Positions 1 to 9,681 of a DNA stretch of 64,000 bases are shown in pieces; the stretch's first letter is position 1, and each line of letters begins with the position of its first letter. The stretch is from Pectobacterium brasiliense (GTDB lineage: Bacteria > Pseudomonadota > Gammaproteobacteria > Enterobacterales > Enterobacteriaceae), in NCBI RefSeq assembly GCF_013449685.1, contig NZ_JACDSF010000017.1, forward strand, positions 228,274 to 292,273, in the 5' to 3' direction. A program made the translations under genes and the position numbers. The notes beneath the pieces were generated by a model. That model made no database searches, was not told the origin of the DNA, and was given only the letters and a program-made list of their open reading frames with translations.

Positions 1-1310
1 TGAAAAATAGTTTTATCCGATAATGTCAACCTTAGACCATCAGTTGTATCAATTTGGTCAACTAAGACATTATTAAAACCCACCAGAGAAACCAAAATTT
101 CAGGGTCTAACTTTCCTCTTTCCAAAAGAGATAAACTTTTTGCCGTAGGAAAATCTTGAATACGATCACTATAAGTATAACGAGCTGGTAAGGCATTCAC
201 CAACGCAGCTATACCAGAATCTTTCGCAGCGGCAAGTAACATAATGGCAGGTAAAACAGCATCACGCGTTGGTAATGCTTTTAAACATTTACCATTGATT
301 TTAACGTCGGACCCCAGTAAGTACCCACCATTAGCCTCAAAACCAGAAACAGAATGATAATGTTTTTTAAGTTTAGCAAATTCCTCAATAACATAAGGAG
401 AACCAATTCGAGTGCGAGATACTTTACTAAACTGGGGAATCATTTCTATAACTGTATTGCAGCTAACGGGTACTGCCAGTGCTTCTGTTTTCATTTCCTG
501 AGCACACAATAATCCAAGAATATCACCTCGTAACCATTCACCGTTTTCATCAGCTACTAATGGCCGATCACCATCACCATCGGTGGAAAATATAGCATCC
601 AGTTGATACTTCTCAGACCACATTTTTGCTTTAGCTTTATCGACTTCCGAAACTGCTTCTGTATCAATAGGGATAAACTGATCACTTCGTTCTAAAGAGA
701 TAGCTTCAGCACCTAACCGTTTAAAAAGAATCGAATATAAATCTCTACCAGCACTAGAATGTTCATAAATACCAATACGTTTACCCGTTAACAATGCGCC
801 ATCAAATATAGACAAATAACGAGAAATATATCGCTCTCCAGCTAATGAATCAATACATGGCAGAACTGAAGTTTCTGGCGAAGCTTCAAAAAGAACATTA
901 ATATTAATGATATTTTGCTCATCTAACTTTGTTATTTCACCATCAGGCCTATAAAATTTAAGTCCATTTCTATCAAATGGAATATGACTTCCCGTTACCA
1001 TGATGCAAGGAATATTATCTTCCATCGCTGAAGATGCTAATGCTGGGGTAGGGATTACACCATAATAAATAGGTTCTAAACCTTGTTTTTTGATAGCATC
1101 AATGCATGCACTAGCAATATATTCGCTACTAGGGCGATTATCTATCGCAACTGCTACATATTTAAATTTAAACCATTGCTTCATTGTATTAATAAATGCA
1201 TGTGTGAAAGCGGCACAGGCCTGATTTGTAAACTGGGTGACTAACCCTCTTGCTCCACTTGTTCCAAATTGCACACCTGACTCTTTAATTACATCAACAC
1301 TTGATAGCAT
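1..1310 (-). CDS. manB: Phosphomannomutase (ManB/CpsG type), C-terminus cut by window edge
   Basis: Interconverts mannose-6-phosphate and mannose-1-phosphate, the step before ManC in GDP-mannose synthesis in the cytoplasm. About 436 codons are visible and the frame is still open at base 1, so the last part is outside the window. Visible marks are the N-terminal FGTSGARG substrate loop (residues 15-22), the phosphoserine loop TGSHIP (106-111, Ser108 being the expected phosphorylated residue) and a DGDGDRP metal-binding loop. The I in TGSHIP, rather than N, places it in a variant group of polysaccharide-locus phosphomannomutases (from memory). The ATG lies four bases after the stop of the upstream glycosyltransferase, so it is the last visible gene of the minus-strand sugar operon. 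A phosphoglucomutase role is less likely given the neighbouring manC, gmd and fcl. Confidence 0.88.
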   Translation of the reverse strand, partial: MLSSVDVIKESGVQFGTSGARGLVTQFTNQACAAFTHAFINTMKQWFKFKYVAVAIDNRPSSEYIASACIDAIKKQGLEPIYYGVIPTPALASSAMEDNIPCIMVTGSHIPFDRNGLKFYRPDGEITKLDEQNIININVLFEASPETSVLPCIDSLAGERYISRYLSIFDGALLTGKRIGIYEHSSAGRDLYSILFKRLGAEAISLERSDQFIPIDTEAVSEVDKAKAKMWSEKYQLDAIFSTDGDGDRPLVADENGEWLRGDILGLLCAQEMKTEALAVPVSCNTVIEMIPQFSKVSRTRIGSPYVIEEFAKLKKHYHSVSGFEANGGYLLGSDVKINGKCLKALPTRDAVLPAIMLLAAAKDSGIAALVNALPARYTYSDRIQDFPTAKSLSLLERGKLDPEILVSLVGFNNVLVDQIDTTDGLRLTLSDKTIF

Positions 1311-1314
1311 TATA

Positions 1315-2061
1315 TTATCTCTGAATAAATTGTTGCACTTTAGATAAATTTTTAATTAAAATTGGAAACATCCAAGAAATATTGTTTTTATTAAGCGCGG
1401 TGATATCTTCTTTCGTCTTATATAACATATTCATAAAACTTCGATTACTTGCTCCACCGACACGCATTTTAGTCACTACTTTAGGTAAATATGAAGCCGA
1501 AACGCTATTAACCCACAAATAGCGTAATAAAGAATCATAATCAGCCGATATTTTTAGGTTTGTATCAAAACTACCAAGTTTATCATACAGTTCTTTTTTC
1601 ATATAAAAAGTAGGATGGGGAGGCATCCATCCATTCTTCATTTTAGAACGATCATAACTACCAGAAATCCATTTCCTAACGATTTTTTCCATATTATCTT
1701 TAGACACGTAATCTAGGTCAGCATAGACAGCTTGCGTGTTATTTTTTTGCATCATTAAAACAAGGTCTTCTATGGCTTCAGGATAAGCAAAAACATCATC
1801 AGAATGAAGAAATCCGATTACATCACCAGTGGAAACCTTGATCCCTTTGTTTAAAGCATCGTATATACCCTGATCAGGCTCAGATATGATGATAGATACT
1901 CGTGAAGAATTATTTTTAATGATCTCAAGTGTATTATCTTTTGATGCACCATCAATAATAATGTATTCAATATTTTGATATGTTTGCTCTTCAAGCGATC
2001 TCAACGTATCTATGATTGTTTGGCTACTATTATATGTTGCCGTTATTATTGATATTTTCAT
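1315..2061 (-). CDS. Glycosyltransferase family 2
   Basis: A 248-residue GT-A fold glycosyltransferase. The N-terminus KISIITATYNSS is the usual GT2 nucleotide-binding start, followed by IIIDGASKDNT (about residues 34-44), EPDQGIYDALNKGI and the HSDD metal-binding motif near residue 87. It should transfer a sugar from a nucleotide donor (GDP-mannose or GDP-fucose would fit the locus) to a lipid-linked repeat unit at the inner face of the membrane. Its ATG overlaps the manC stop codon by one base and it is followed four bases later by manB, so it is translationally coupled. Similar short GT2 proteins occur in colanic acid and O-antigen loci (WcaE-like), but the linkage cannot be read from sequence. 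Confidence 0.85.
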   Translation of the reverse strand: MKISIITATYNSSQTIIDTLRSLEEQTYQNIEYIIIDGASKDNTLEIIKNNSSRVSIIISEPDQGIYDALNKGIKVSTGDVIGFLHSDDVFAYPEAIEDLVLMMQKNNTQAVYADLDYVSKDNMEKIVRKWISGSYDRSKMKNGWMPPHPTFYMKKELYDKLGSFDTNLKISADYDSLLRYLWVNSVSASYLPKVVTKMRVGGASNRSFMNMLYKTKEDITALNKNNISWMFPILIKNLSKVQQFIQR

Positions 2062-3467
2062 TAATAACCTACGCCATATTCTTCTAACCTAATAATATCA
2101 TCTTCTTCCAAATAGCTACCCGACCTAACCTCGATTAATTGCAAGTCTAGCTTTCCGGGATTTTCAATCCTATGAGGTGATCCAATGGGAATATATGTAG
2201 ACTCATTCTCACCTAAGATAAAAGTATCGTCACCATTAGTAACTTTAGCAGTACCTTGAACAACAACCCAGTGTTCAGCACGATGATAATGTAGCTGTAG
2301 AGCCGTTTTTTCGCCTGGTTTAACGGTTAACTGTTTAACATGAAACCGTTGTCCCCGAGCAATATCATCATGGGATCCCCAGGGCCTAAATATTTCACGA
2401 TGCTGCTCACACTCAATACGTCCTAGTGTTTTAAGTTGATTAACTATATTTTTCACATCCTGAACATTATCTTTATTTGCAACTAATACAGCATCTTTAG
2501 TTTCTACGATAACTAGATTGTCAATGCCTACTACAGAAACTAATTTATTTTGTGCATAAATATAGCTATTGACTGTGTTCTCCACTAAAACATCACCGAC
2601 TATGACATTAGACTTTTCATCTTTAGCAGATACTTCCCAAAGTGAGCTGAAAGAACCAACATCACTCCAACCAGCATTCATTGGGATAACTAATACATTC
2701 TCCGCTTTTTCCATTACCGCATAGTCGATAGACTCATCAGGACAGTCCATAAATGTTTCATGTTTTACACGAATAAAATCTAAATCATTTTGAGCATTAT
2801 CAATTGATTGCTGACAAACTTGAAGGATTTTTGGGCAATGTTTATTTAACTCATCTAAGTATCTAGAGGCTTTGAATAAAAACATCCCACTATTCCAAAG
2901 ATACTCTCCGCTCGCAAGATATGCTTCTGCCGTAGCTAAATTTGGTTTTTCAACAAACTTTTCGACATTAAATAATTCATTATGAATAGAATGGCCTTTT
3001 TTTATATACCCATAGCCTGTTTCAGGTGCTGTTGGTATAACTCCAAATGTAATAAGGGCATTTTTTTGAGCAGAGCCAATGGCTTTTTCTATTGTAGTTG
3101 TAAAAGCTGATATATCCTGAATCACATGGTCAGCAGCCAAAACGAGCAGCAATGGATCGTCACCGTTTTGTATTGCTCTGATAGCAGCAAGCGCAATCGC
3201 TGGGGCTGTATTCTTTCCAACAGGCTCTAAAATTATACCGCTGTGTTTAAAATTTTCTTGTCTCAATTGCTCTGCAACAATAAAGCGATGTTCTTCATTA
3301 CAAATAAATACAGGTGCTTGATGCTGTATGGATGATAACCGAGCTACTGTTTCTTGTAACATTGTTTTATTACTAGTCAATGTTATAAATTGTTTCGGAT
3401 GCAAACTGCGAGAGAGGGGCCATAAGCGACTACCGGATCCGCCAGCCATAATAATAGGTAATAGCAT
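2061..3467 (-). CDS. manC: Mannose-1-phosphate guanylyltransferase / mannose-6-phosphate isomerase
   Basis: Makes GDP-mannose from GTP and mannose-1-phosphate. At 468 residues it has the usual length of the bifunctional type II enzymes. The N-terminal pyrophosphorylase signature GGSGSRLWPLSR (about residues 9-20) and the FVEKP motif mark the guanylyltransferase domain. The C-terminal cupin with QLHYHRAEHW (about 391-400) marks the isomerase domain. The product feeds both mannosyl transfer and the Gmd-Fcl route to GDP-fucose encoded just upstream. It sits in the minus-strand polysaccharide operon between gmm and a GT2 gene, with a one-base overlap with the latter. CpsB is the name used in colanic acid loci. 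Confidence 0.95.
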   Translation of the reverse strand: MLLPIIMAGGSGSRLWPLSRSLHPKQFITLTSNKTMLQETVARLSSIQHQAPVFICNEEHRFIVAEQLRQENFKHSGIILEPVGKNTAPAIALAAIRAIQNGDDPLLLVLAADHVIQDISAFTTTIEKAIGSAQKNALITFGVIPTAPETGYGYIKKGHSIHNELFNVEKFVEKPNLATAEAYLASGEYLWNSGMFLFKASRYLDELNKHCPKILQVCQQSIDNAQNDLDFIRVKHETFMDCPDESIDYAVMEKAENVLVIPMNAGWSDVGSFSSLWEVSAKDEKSNVIVGDVLVENTVNSYIYAQNKLVSVVGIDNLVIVETKDAVLVANKDNVQDVKNIVNQLKTLGRIECEQHREIFRPWGSHDDIARGQRFHVKQLTVKPGEKTALQLHYHRAEHWVVVQGTAKVTNGDDTFILGENESTYIPIGSPHRIENPGKLDLQLIEVRSGSYLEEDDIIRLEEYGVGY

Positions 3468-3491
3468 AATAACTTCCGTTAATTAAAATAT

Positions 3492-3953
3492 TCAGAGCGC
3501 GAGAAAATAAGCCTTAGTATTATCATGAACATTACTTGATAGCTGTAATGTATCAATATCCCACCATTGATAATTTTTATGCTGTTCGCATGGCAAGTTA
3601 GTAATATCTATATCGACTATTATTTGGTAGCCTAAAACTACATAGTGTGTCGAGAAATCATTTCCTGAAAAATTATCAGAATAGAGATGTTCATAACTCC
3701 CTATAAATTTTGCATCATTAATATTGTAAGTAACACCTAGCTCTTCATGAGTTAATCGCTTAAAAGCGACATCAAAAGTTTCATCTTTGCAAATACGTCC
3801 TCCAGGCACAAACCAGTACCCTTGAGCGGGTCGGTTGTTTCGTAAACCTAGTAAAACTTCTCTTTTGGAATTTAAAACAACCAAATCAATTGAGACTAGA
3901 GGCGTAGATGCAACGATAGTTTTAAATAAATCAAAATCTAATCGTTGCGTCAT
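3492..3953 (-). CDS. gmm: GDP-mannose mannosyl hydrolase (Nudix)
   Basis: Hydrolyses GDP-mannose (or GDP-glucose) to GDP and the sugar and probably tunes precursor pools; known as Gmm/WcaH/NudD in sugar loci. The protein contains STPLVSIDLVVL, NRPAQGYWFVPGGRI, NFSGNDFSTHYVVLGY and NVHDNTKAYFLA, all characteristic of Gmm. The Nudix box is the family's degenerate form, lacking the full canonical glutamate set. I place the start at the ATG at 3953 (153 aa): the GTG of the longer frame twelve bases upstream lies inside the AGGTG Shine-Dalgarno. It follows fcl by about 15 bases in the same operon. Confidence 0.9.
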   Translation of the reverse strand: MTQRLDFDLFKTIVASTPLVSIDLVVLNSKREVLLGLRNNRPAQGYWFVPGGRICKDETFDVAFKRLTHEELGVTYNINDAKFIGSYEHLYSDNFSGNDFSTHYVVLGYQIIVDIDITNLPCEQHKNYQWWDIDTLQLSSNVHDNTKAYFLAL

Positions 3954-3968
3954 TTTTAAAATCACCTG

Positions 3969-4931
3969 TTATTTTCTAAAATTAAATTTATTTTTCAGAA
4001 ACCATTGATAGGTTTTATTCAAGCCCTGCTCAAGGTTCACAGAATAGCGCCAACCTAATGTCCTAAGTCGCGAGACATCCATTAATTTTCGTGGTGTACC
4101 GTCTGGTTTGGTACTATCAAAAATTATCTCACCAGAATAACCAACAACCTTAGCCATGGTTTCAGCCATTTGACGAATAGTACAATCAACTCCTGTCCCA
4201 ACATTAATATGCGATAACATTGGTTGAGTACTCGCTTGGTAAGTTTCTTTATCTAATTCCATGACATATATAGATGCCTCTGCCATGTCATCTACATAGA
4301 GAAATTCACGCATTGGGGTACCAGTTCCCCATACAACAACTTGCTTATCATTATTCAACTTCGCTTCATGGAATCTACGTAATAACGCAGGTATAACATG
4401 TGAATTTTCAGGATGAAAATTATCATTTTCTCCATATAAATTTGTCGGCATAACACTACGGTAATCACGTCCATATTGACGGTTATATGACTCACATAGT
4501 TTAATACCTGCAATTTTAGCTATTGCATATGGCTCATTTGTTGATTCAAGCATGCCAGTTAGAAGTGCTGATTCAAGTATTGGCTGTTCAGCGAATTTAG
4601 GATAAATACAAGAAGATCCTAAAAACAACAAATGTTGAACATCATTATTATGTGCTGAATGAATCACATTACATTCAATCATAATGTTTTCGTAAATGAA
4701 ATCAGCTGGATAGACATTATTAGCATAAATACCACCAACTTTTGCTGCTGCCAAATAAACTTCATCAATTTTATTTGATGCAAAAAAATCATTTACCGCA
4801 ACTTGATTAGTAAGGTCTAATTCGCTACGCAATCTAGTAATTATATTAATATTAGGACGTTTTTGTAATTGCCTCAAAATGGACGAGCCAACCATACCAT
4901 TATGTCCAGCAATAAATACGTTTTTTTTCAC
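3969..4931 (-). CDS. fcl: GDP-L-fucose synthase
   Basis: Epimerises and reduces GDP-4-keto-6-deoxymannose to GDP-L-fucose (WcaG/Fcl). It is a short-chain dehydrogenase/reductase of 320 residues, the family norm. [11 protein letters not shown] at the N-terminus is the NADP-binding Rossmann loop, [10 protein letters not shown] carries the active-site Ser-Ser-Cys, and the YAIAKIAG segment supplies the catalytic Tyr and Lys. The start codon is GTG (4931) with an AAGG ribosome site upstream. The gene starts ten bases after gmd, its biochemical predecessor. Together with gmd it implies a fucose-containing polysaccharide. Confidence 0.95.
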   Translation of the reverse strand: MKKNVFIAGHNGMVGSSILRQLQKRPNINIITRLRSELDLTNQVAVNDFFASNKIDEVYLAAAKVGGIYANNVYPADFIYENIMIECNVIHSAHNNDVQHLLFLGSSCIYPKFAEQPILESALLTGMLESTNEPYAIAKIAGIKLCESYNRQYGRDYRSVMPTNLYGENDNFHPENSHVIPALLRRFHEAKLNNDKQVVVWGTGTPMREFLYVDDMAEASIYVMELDKETYQASTQPMLSHINVGTGVDCTIRQMAETMAKVVGYSGEIIFDSTKPDGTPRKLMDVSRLRTLGWRYSVNLEQGLNKTYQWFLKNKFNFRK

Positions 4932-4941
4932 TCAGAAGCCC

Positions 4942-6048
4942 TTAGTTTTCCAAAGAGATTGAAACATCAAAACCACTTGATTTAAGCAGGGCATACTGCT
5001 TCGCTTTTGTGATATCGGACGCAACCATTTCAGCACACATATCCTCAACAGTGATCTCTGGTACCCAACCAAGTTTTTGTTTTGCCTTAGAGGGATCGCC
5101 TAGAAGAGTTTCTACTTCTGCCGGTCGGAAGAACTTAGCATTAATGCGTACAATAATATCACCAATATTCACATGTGGAGAAAATTCATTATCAACAGCA
5201 ATTACAGTAGCTATTTCATCAACACCTTGACCACTAAATTCAACTATAATACCAGCCTCTTTCGCAGACATACGGACAAATTCACGAACAGATATTTGTT
5301 TTCCTGTTGCAATAACAAAATCTTCAGCTTGTTCTTGCTGCAGCATCATCCATTGCATACGAACATAGTCTTTGGCATGCCCCCAATCACGAAGTGCATC
5401 CATATTACCTAAATAGAGACACTTTTCTAAACCTTGAGAAATATTTGCTATAGTACGCGTAATTTTACGAGTAACAAATGTTTCACCACGGCGAGGGGAT
5501 TCGTGATTAAATAAAATACCATTACATGCATATATGCCATAAGATTCACGGTAGTTAACAGTGATCCAATAAGCATACATTTTCGCGACTGCATATGGTG
5601 AACGTGGGTGAAATGGTGTTGTCTCACGTTGTGGAATTTCTTGAACTTCACCATAGAGTTCTGATGTAGAAGCTTGATAGAATCTAGTTTTCTTCTCTAA
5701 TCCATTGATACGAATGGCTTCTAATAAACGTAAAGTTCCAATGGCATCAACATCTGCAGTATATTCAGGTGACTCGAAGGAAACAGCCACATGAGACATT
5801 GCACCTAGATTATAAACCTCATCTGGTTCAATTTCTTTTATTAATCGAATTAAATTTGATGTATCTGTCAAATCACCATAATGTAATTTAATAGAATCAT
5901 TATTATTAACTGCAGCATCAATCCGTTCAGTATTAAAAGAAGATGATCTTCGAATTAAACCATGAACTTCGTAACCTTTTTCTAGAAGAAATTCTGCTAA
6001 ATATGAACCGTCCTGTCCTGTAATTCCTGTGATTAATGCTATTTTCAC
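4942..6048 (-). CDS. gmd: GDP-mannose 4,6-dehydratase
   Basis: First committed enzyme of GDP-fucose synthesis; converts GDP-mannose to GDP-4-keto-6-deoxymannose with bound NADP. The [17 protein letters not shown]-terminus, [13 protein letters not shown], the catalytic [10 protein letters not shown] (Tyr-x3-Lys) and the [20 protein letters not shown] segment are diagnostic of Gmd. I choose GTG at 6048 as the start (368 aa): a GGAG ribosome site lies just upstream, whereas the alternative TTG four codons earlier overlaps that site. It sits between a GT2 gene and fcl in the minus-strand operon. Confidence 0.95.
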   Translation of the reverse strand: MKIALITGITGQDGSYLAEFLLEKGYEVHGLIRRSSSFNTERIDAAVNNNDSIKLHYGDLTDTSNLIRLIKEIEPDEVYNLGAMSHVAVSFESPEYTADVDAIGTLRLLEAIRINGLEKKTRFYQASTSELYGEVQEIPQRETTPFHPRSPYAVAKMYAYWITVNYRESYGIYACNGILFNHESPRRGETFVTRKITRTIANISQGLEKCLYLGNMDALRDWGHAKDYVRMQWMMLQQEQAEDFVIATGKQISVREFVRMSAKEAGIIVEFSGQGVDEIATVIAVDNEFSPHVNIGDIIVRINAKFFRPAEVETLLGDPSKAKQKLGWVPEITVEDMCAEMVASDITKAKQYALLKSSGFDVSISLEN

Positions 6049-6084
6049 GTAGTTCTCCAAGCATATATTATTGAAAAAATGATT

Positions 6085-6903
6085 TTATTTAAAGAAAAAA
6101 TTAACAAAGGGGAGGTAGCAAATCAGCTTTATAAATTTAGACATCTTATTTTTATTGTTAATAATTTTAAATAACTTGACATTGGGATTTTTAGTGTATT
6201 TATAAAAAACTTTTATCATAACTTCGAAATGTTTATTAAAGCTTAAAGATGATAATCCAGATGAATGACGCCTATACTTAACGCCCTTTGAACCACTATA
6301 ATAGAAATTATATTTTTTTGCTAATCTTAATTTAAGATCCCAATCTTCATATAATGACATTGACTCATTAAATCCTCCCACAGAAATAAAATGTTGCTTT
6401 CTCATTAGCATATCTCTGGGAACAGGAATCACCATATAACAAAGTCTATTATATAAATCTCCTTCTGCTGCATTAAATTTATTTATTTTAGTTTTAAGTC
6501 GTATAGGTTTTAAATTTTCATCAACACTATTAAACCCAGAGTAAATAATAGCATTAACATCAGGAATAGATAGTATCTTCGTTACTTCTGAATAAATTTT
6601 ATCTTCGTAATATTCATCATCAGGGTCTAACGTGGAAATAAACGTACCATTTGATTTTTTCACTCCTAAGTTTCTAGTATATGAAACCCCCATATTTATT
6701 TTATTTTTATATAAATACACATTTTTATATTTTTTTTGTATTTCCTTTAAAACCTCAATCGAATTATCAGTTGAACAATCATCTACAATTATAATTTCAA
6801 TATTTTTATATGACTGATTTTGGATACTATCAATACATGATTTCAAATAAAATGAATTATTATAATTCGGGATTATTATAGATACTAAAGGTTCAACTAT
6901 CAT
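6085..6903 (-). CDS. Glycosyltransferase family 2
   Basis: A 272-residue inverting glycosyltransferase. Visible are VSIIIPNYNN (residues 7-16), IVDDCSTDNS, the GVSYTRNLGV helix and the DPDDEYYED metal-binding loop, followed by the LYEDWDLKLRLAKKY acceptor-side motif. It probably adds one sugar to the undecaprenyl-linked repeat unit at the cytoplasmic face. Donor and linkage are not readable. The gene is strongly AT-rich, unlike the housekeeping genes further along the window, which fits lateral acquisition. It lies 36 bases upstream of gmd and 29 bases downstream of another GT2 gene. Confidence 0.85.
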   Translation of the reverse strand: MIVEPLVSIIIPNYNNSFYLKSCIDSIQNQSYKNIEIIIVDDCSTDNSIEVLKEIQKKYKNVYLYKNKINMGVSYTRNLGVKKSNGTFISTLDPDDEYYEDKIYSEVTKILSIPDVNAIIYSGFNSVDENLKPIRLKTKINKFNAAEGDLYNRLCYMVIPVPRDMLMRKQHFISVGGFNESMSLYEDWDLKLRLAKKYNFYYSGSKGVKYRRHSSGLSSLSFNKHFEVMIKVFYKYTKNPNVKLFKIINNKNKMSKFIKLICYLPFVNFFFK

Positions 6904-6932
6904 AATGAAATTCTCATTTTCAAAGTGCCTTT

Positions 6933-7655
6933 CTACAAAATATTTTTCTTCATTTTATTAAAAACCCAATAAAATAAGCCTTTGCAGACCCCAATAGCAC
7001 CATAATATTTATATAGTATATTATATTTATCCACTCTTTTTTGTTTTGATATTTTATCTGATATACCACCACCTTCATATTTAGATATTACCATATTCAT
7101 ATATTTTGTAGAATTTATAAATTTATTTGTTATTCTAACAACTAATTCGTAATCTCCGTATATAGGATATGATAAATCATATTTCAAATTTTTATTTAGC
7201 TTTCGTTTATTAAAAAACATAGATTGATGACAAGCCATGATTATACCACTACTAAGAGACTTTATTTTCCTTGCATGTATTATTTCGCCCTTACAGTACA
7301 TATCACCATAAACGATAGTATAATCATCTTCTAAATACGTATAAGATTTTTTAAGTGTATCAGATGTAAAAAATTCATCGCCTGCATTCATAAAAATAAG
7401 CCAATCTCCAGTAGCTGATAATATTCCTTTATTCATAGCATCATATATCCCGTCATCCGCCTCACTAATAAATTTTATTTTATTATTAATTCTAACTAGT
7501 TCGTGTAGATACGCTACTGTCCCGTCAGTTGATTTACCATCAATGATGATATACTCAACATTATCACACATATTACTAATAACCGAATCGATGGTTTTTT
7601 TTAGAACAGGACCTGGATTGAAACAGACAGTAATTACACTAATTTTATTTGACAT
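6933..7655 (-). CDS. Glycosyltransferase family 2 (WcaE-like)
   Basis: A 240-residue GT2 enzyme. ISVITVCFNPG at the N-terminus, IIIDGKSTDGT, SEADDGIYDAMNKGI and FMNAGDEF form the nucleotide-sugar and metal-binding elements seen in WcaE-type transferases of colanic acid and O-antigen clusters. The C-terminal part with YPIYGDYELVVR corresponds to the catalytic base region. The upstream gap (7656-8498) is filled by a decayed IS1-family element, so transcription must cross that relic to reach this gene from the promoter-proximal part of the operon. AT-rich like its neighbours. Confidence 0.83.
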   Translation of the reverse strand: MSNKISVITVCFNPGPVLKKTIDSVISNMCDNVEYIIIDGKSTDGTVAYLHELVRINNKIKFISEADDGIYDAMNKGILSATGDWLIFMNAGDEFFTSDTLKKSYTYLEDDYTIVYGDMYCKGEIIHARKIKSLSSGIIMACHQSMFFNKRKLNKNLKYDLSYPIYGDYELVVRITNKFINSTKYMNMVISKYEGGGISDKISKQKRVDKYNILYKYYGAIGVCKGLFYWVFNKMKKNIL

Positions 7656-7699
7656 ATTTTAAGCTTAATATATTCATACCCGTGATCATCGAAGATGCT

Positions 7700-8400
7700 G
7701 TGGTGACCCCAATTAGTAGAGAATGTGTTTTTCTAGAGGGCTCCTATCACTTTTTCATCTACTTCAATTCAACATGAGAAGCAATTTGTTTTACGTGCCA
7801 GACGTTTAATATGCGTTCTTAGCGTCAGATTGTTACGTTCGATACGCTGGGTGAAAATCTTCTCGGTGAGATGCTTATCCTTTAGCACTTCGGGATTATA
7901 GTGCCCCAGTCATCGCTAGTTATCATGCCAATCGTGAACGGTGTGAGTAACGCCAATAATTCACGGCGAACTCCATCAGTACGGGGGCGAAAGTATATGC
8001 ACGAACACCGCCTGTTTTCGTGTTGTGTGCATATGCTGCCAAGAAAACTCCGTTGTTCATCAAGTTCACAGGTAAGTTCCACATCAGCATGAGCGACTGG
8101 CGAAGACGTTATTCGCTTTGGCGTAAGTTTTTTAATGTGCTGATGACAATACTGATGCCAACGCTGAGAGTTCTTGCAGTATCACGAACGCAAGCACCGT
8201 TGAAAACCATATCAACAATCTGGTCTCTGACGCCGGGTTTTCGAGCCTGATAAGTGTAAGTCAGTTGGATATACCGTGACATTCATGACAGCGGAAATCT
8301 TCCTGACCCAGTCCGATTCTACCCATGACGATAAACCAGAGCAGAATTACAACGGCGCAATGAGCATTAATACTGGACATAAATCATCCCAAAGAGGCGT
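7700..8400 (-). pseudogene. Decayed IS1-family element (insA/insB relics)
   Basis: Conceptual translation of the minus strand gives pieces that line up in order with IS1 InsA and InsB. About 8300-8130 resembles the InsA zinc-finger/HTH region (RCHECHG, then after a frameshift LTYTYQARKPGVRDQIVDM and VRDTARTL). At 8082-7882 there is LTCELDEQRSFLG, as in the InsB ...MDEQWGYVG region. About 7860-7760 gives IFTQRIERNNLTLR and LARKTNCFS, matching the InsB C-terminus. Several frame changes and stops separate them, so no functional transposase remains. I could not find convincing terminal inverted repeats, so the borders are approximate. It occupies the whole gap between the polymerase gene and a GT2 gene. 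Confidence 0.8.
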
Positions 8401-8498
8401 ATTTTACCCTATTTAAACTAATTAGATATATTACTATTTCCCCGTCCTCATAAATGACCATTGTTTATTAATATGACAACTCATTTTTGGATAGGTTT

Positions 8499-9650
8499 TT
8501 AATCGTTGAATTTTATTCTTTTGATAACAAAAATCAAAAAAGCATCCAGTATAATAAAAGACACCAATGCATATAATGAATCTGCATTTAGTAACGGATG
8601 CCTGTAGAAGCTTGATATTAAAAATACGTACAGTACATATAAATATAAAAAATAAAATCTACTTTTTGATAACCCATATAGGATCAAAAAACAATAAATA
8701 GATTTTATGAAAATACCGATTATTCCATACAATCCATAAAACCATGCCCACCAAGGATATAGCACATTAGCATCAAAAGCACTTGTTGATCCAAGGCTTC
8801 TAAATGTTGAAATAAAATCAGAGCCTTGAACTGATATAGGATTACTAACATGCTCTATCGCAGACAAGAACCGCTCAATAAAAAAACCAAAAAATGGATA
8901 TAAAATTTGTTCAAAGTCACCTTCAATTTTTTTTATAGCAAACTCTGACAAATAAAATGAAAATGCTTTATATTTAAAAAATGAATTATATAAATCATTA
9001 AAAGCAGTAGGCATACTATCAGCGCGGCCTTGATATATTGTTATAAGGCACACGACTGATACAATACAGATACTGAACAATGAAAAAAACAACAACTTCC
9101 TCAGTGAAATGCCAATAAATATTTGACATATTAAAATAACAAACAATAATGTCTGAATTTCACTTCTCGATAAATTATAAGTACATACTAATAAAATACC
9201 GATTATCAACATTACTTTCATGATCAATTTGAACTGATAAGAAAGCGCCACTCCGCACGTAAATACAAAAAATGAAGATAACAACATTATAAATCTATTG
9301 CTATCTTCATCAAACACTAATTCTTCGCGTGTCACTCCTAGTAAAATAAGATCAATTCTTTGGAGTACAAAAACGAATGTAACAAACAAGAGTACATAAA
9401 TCAAATATGAGTAACGTTCAAAAACAATTTTTATTTTAGCGAACATATTTGAGTTAAAGTTAGTTATACTACTTGTGTTAATAGATAACACAGAAAATAC
9501 AACGAGCATAGTAAGCAACCAGTCTAAAATGGATGCCATTATAATATCAAATGGTAACTTCTTATTAAAATTCAAATAAAAAGTGCTTATAAATGAACCC
9601 CAAAAAATAAAAGCACTTAATAATAGAAGAAAATATTTACTTTTTTTCAT
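8499..9650 (-). CDS. wzy: Polysaccharide polymerase-like membrane protein (Wzy candidate)
   Basis: A 383-residue, very hydrophobic protein with roughly ten predicted membrane segments and a larger hydrophilic loop around residues 230-300. It has no recognisable cofactor motif, which is the usual picture for Wzy repeat-unit polymerases that join lipid-linked repeats in the periplasm. Sequence conservation in Wzy is poor, so the call rests on topology, length and context. The locus has wzx, wza, wzb and wzc but no other candidate for this essential step. The gene is extremely AT-rich. An O-antigen ligase is an alternative, but ligases normally lie in the core-oligosaccharide locus. Confidence 0.7.
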   Translation of the reverse strand: MKKSKYFLLLLSAFIFWGSFISTFYLNFNKKLPFDIIMASILDWLLTMLVVFSVLSINTSSITNFNSNMFAKIKIVFERYSYLIYVLLFVTFVFVLQRIDLILLGVTREELVFDEDSNRFIMLLSSFFVFTCGVALSYQFKLIMKVMLIIGILLVCTYNLSRSEIQTLLFVILICQIFIGISLRKLLFFSLFSICIVSVVCLITIYQGRADSMPTAFNDLYNSFFKYKAFSFYLSEFAIKKIEGDFEQILYPFFGFFIERFLSAIEHVSNPISVQGSDFISTFRSLGSTSAFDANVLYPWWAWFYGLYGIIGIFIKSIYCFLILYGLSKSRFYFLYLYVLYVFLISSFYRHPLLNADSLYALVSFIILDAFLIFVIKRIKFND

Positions 9651-9681
9651 CTTTATTCCGACTTGTCAACCTCATTATAAT